NCBI RefSeq assembly: GCF_900185015.1
Contig: NZ_FXYD01000003.1
Location: 248,001-312,000, forward strand
Reading direction: 5' to 3'
Source of the DNA: Octadecabacter ascidiaceicola
GTDB lineage: Bacteria; Pseudomonadota; Alphaproteobacteria; Rhodobacterales; Rhodobacteraceae
DNA: 64,000 nt
The stretch's first letter is position 1; each line of letters begins with the position of its first letter. A model generated the notes under the pieces. That model was not told the DNA's origin and did no database searches. It saw nothing but the letters and a program-made list of their open reading frames with translations. The translations under genes were made by a program, and so were the position numbers. Below are positions 63,675 to 64,000 of the stretch, piece by piece.

Positions 63675-64000
63675 TTAGGTGAATGTATTATCCCGCGGGA
63701 AACCGCGCGGCGCCATGCGCCCAGCGCCTGCACGTTTTGCTGTCCATTCGCCGAGCTCGGTTTCCGTACGCGTCCGCCCTGCGGGGTCAAGCCAGCTGAG
63801 GCCTTCCTCAAGGGTGAATGTCGTTGCATCGGACAAGCCGCCGTCTTTGTACTTCTGCAAACGCACGCCTTTGCCGCGACCCATTTCGGGGAGTTCGTCC
63901 AACGGGAACAGCAGCACTTTGCGGTTCTCGCCGACGCAGGCGATATGATCGCCTTTGACGTCAGAGCAGACCTGCGCACGTACGTCGCCTTTGACGTTGA
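63675..64000 (-). CDS. parC: DNA topoisomerase IV subunit A, 3' end
   Basis: The gene runs off the right edge; the visible 108 codons are the C-terminal end. They show the blade-like repeats of the DNA-wrapping domain (DHIACVGENRKVLLFPLDELPEMGRGKGVRLQKYKDG, quoted as VLLFPLDELPEMGRGKGV) typical of ParC. ParC with ParE decatenates daughter chromosomes. The stop is followed by a 100-bp spacer to the lipoprotein gene with nothing recognisable. Confidence 0.9.
   Translation of the reverse strand, partial: NVKGDVRAQVCSDVKGDHIACVGENRKVLLFPLDELPEMGRGKGVRLQKYKDGGLSDATTFTLEEGLSWLDPAGRTRTETELGEWTAKRAGAGRMAPRGFPRDNTFT

Overview
The window reads as chromosomal core sequence of a marine alphaproteobacterium of the Roseobacter group (Rhodobacteraceae). 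Support comes from the bztABCD acidic-amino-acid transporter, the ATP12-rluC-crcB-rarA cluster, a LID-less short adenylate kinase, two tuf genes, ribosomal proteins of alphaproteobacterial type and a moderate GC content (about 55% in a sample of rplB). The genus cannot be fixed from the sequence; a Loktanella/Yoonia/Octadecabacter-like organism is a guess. Almost everything is on the minus strand.

Layout. 1-1027: a ferredoxin-like gene (cut by the left edge) and a SixA-type phosphatase, plus strand. 1024-6638: bztDCBA, in which BztC carries a very large coiled-coil insertion. 6854-10323: ATP12 chaperone, pseudouridine synthase, CrcB, RarA. 10411-40144: the alpha, spc, S10 and str ribosomal clusters. 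41430-59584: rpoC, rpoB, rplL, rplJ, rplA, rplK, nusG, secE and tRNA-Trp. 61629-62804: second tuf. The right edge holds a lipoprotein gene and the end of parC.

The striking feature is that the usually continuous ribosomal/RNA-polymerase superoperon is cut into about eleven blocks: rpsL-rpsG-fusA-tuf; rpsJ-rplC-rplD-rplW; rplB-rpsS-rplV-rpsC-rplP; rpmC to rpmD; rplO-secY-adk; rpsM-rpsK-rpoA-rplQ; tuf2; tRNA-Trp-secE-nusG; rplK-rplA; rplJ-rplL; rpoB-rpoC. Most blocks have their own TTGNNN-17 bp-TANNNN promoter, and most end in an intrinsic terminator. Unrelated genes fill the spacers: two HEPN ribonuclease-like loci (one paired with a DUF5343 protein), PPK2, threonine ammonia-lyase, surface-polysaccharide enzymes (acyltransferase, GT87, sulfotransferase, O-acetyltransferase), a NicO/DUF1007 pair, a DMT exporter, an orphan BrnA-like protein and others. 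Several predicted transcripts begin with a hairpin within a few bases of the expected start site.

Candidates for undescribed biology: (1) arrays of RTATGG units with an exact 11-bp period upstream of both rpoB and rplK; (2) the promoter-plus-5'-hairpin arrangement shared by the split blocks; (3) the DUF5343/HEPN cassette beside a duplicated, decayed rplW 3' end; (4) the BztC insertion; (5) a terminator-like structure in the str-operon leader and paired hairpins between rpoB and rpoC. Family assignments are from reading motifs only; no database search was run.
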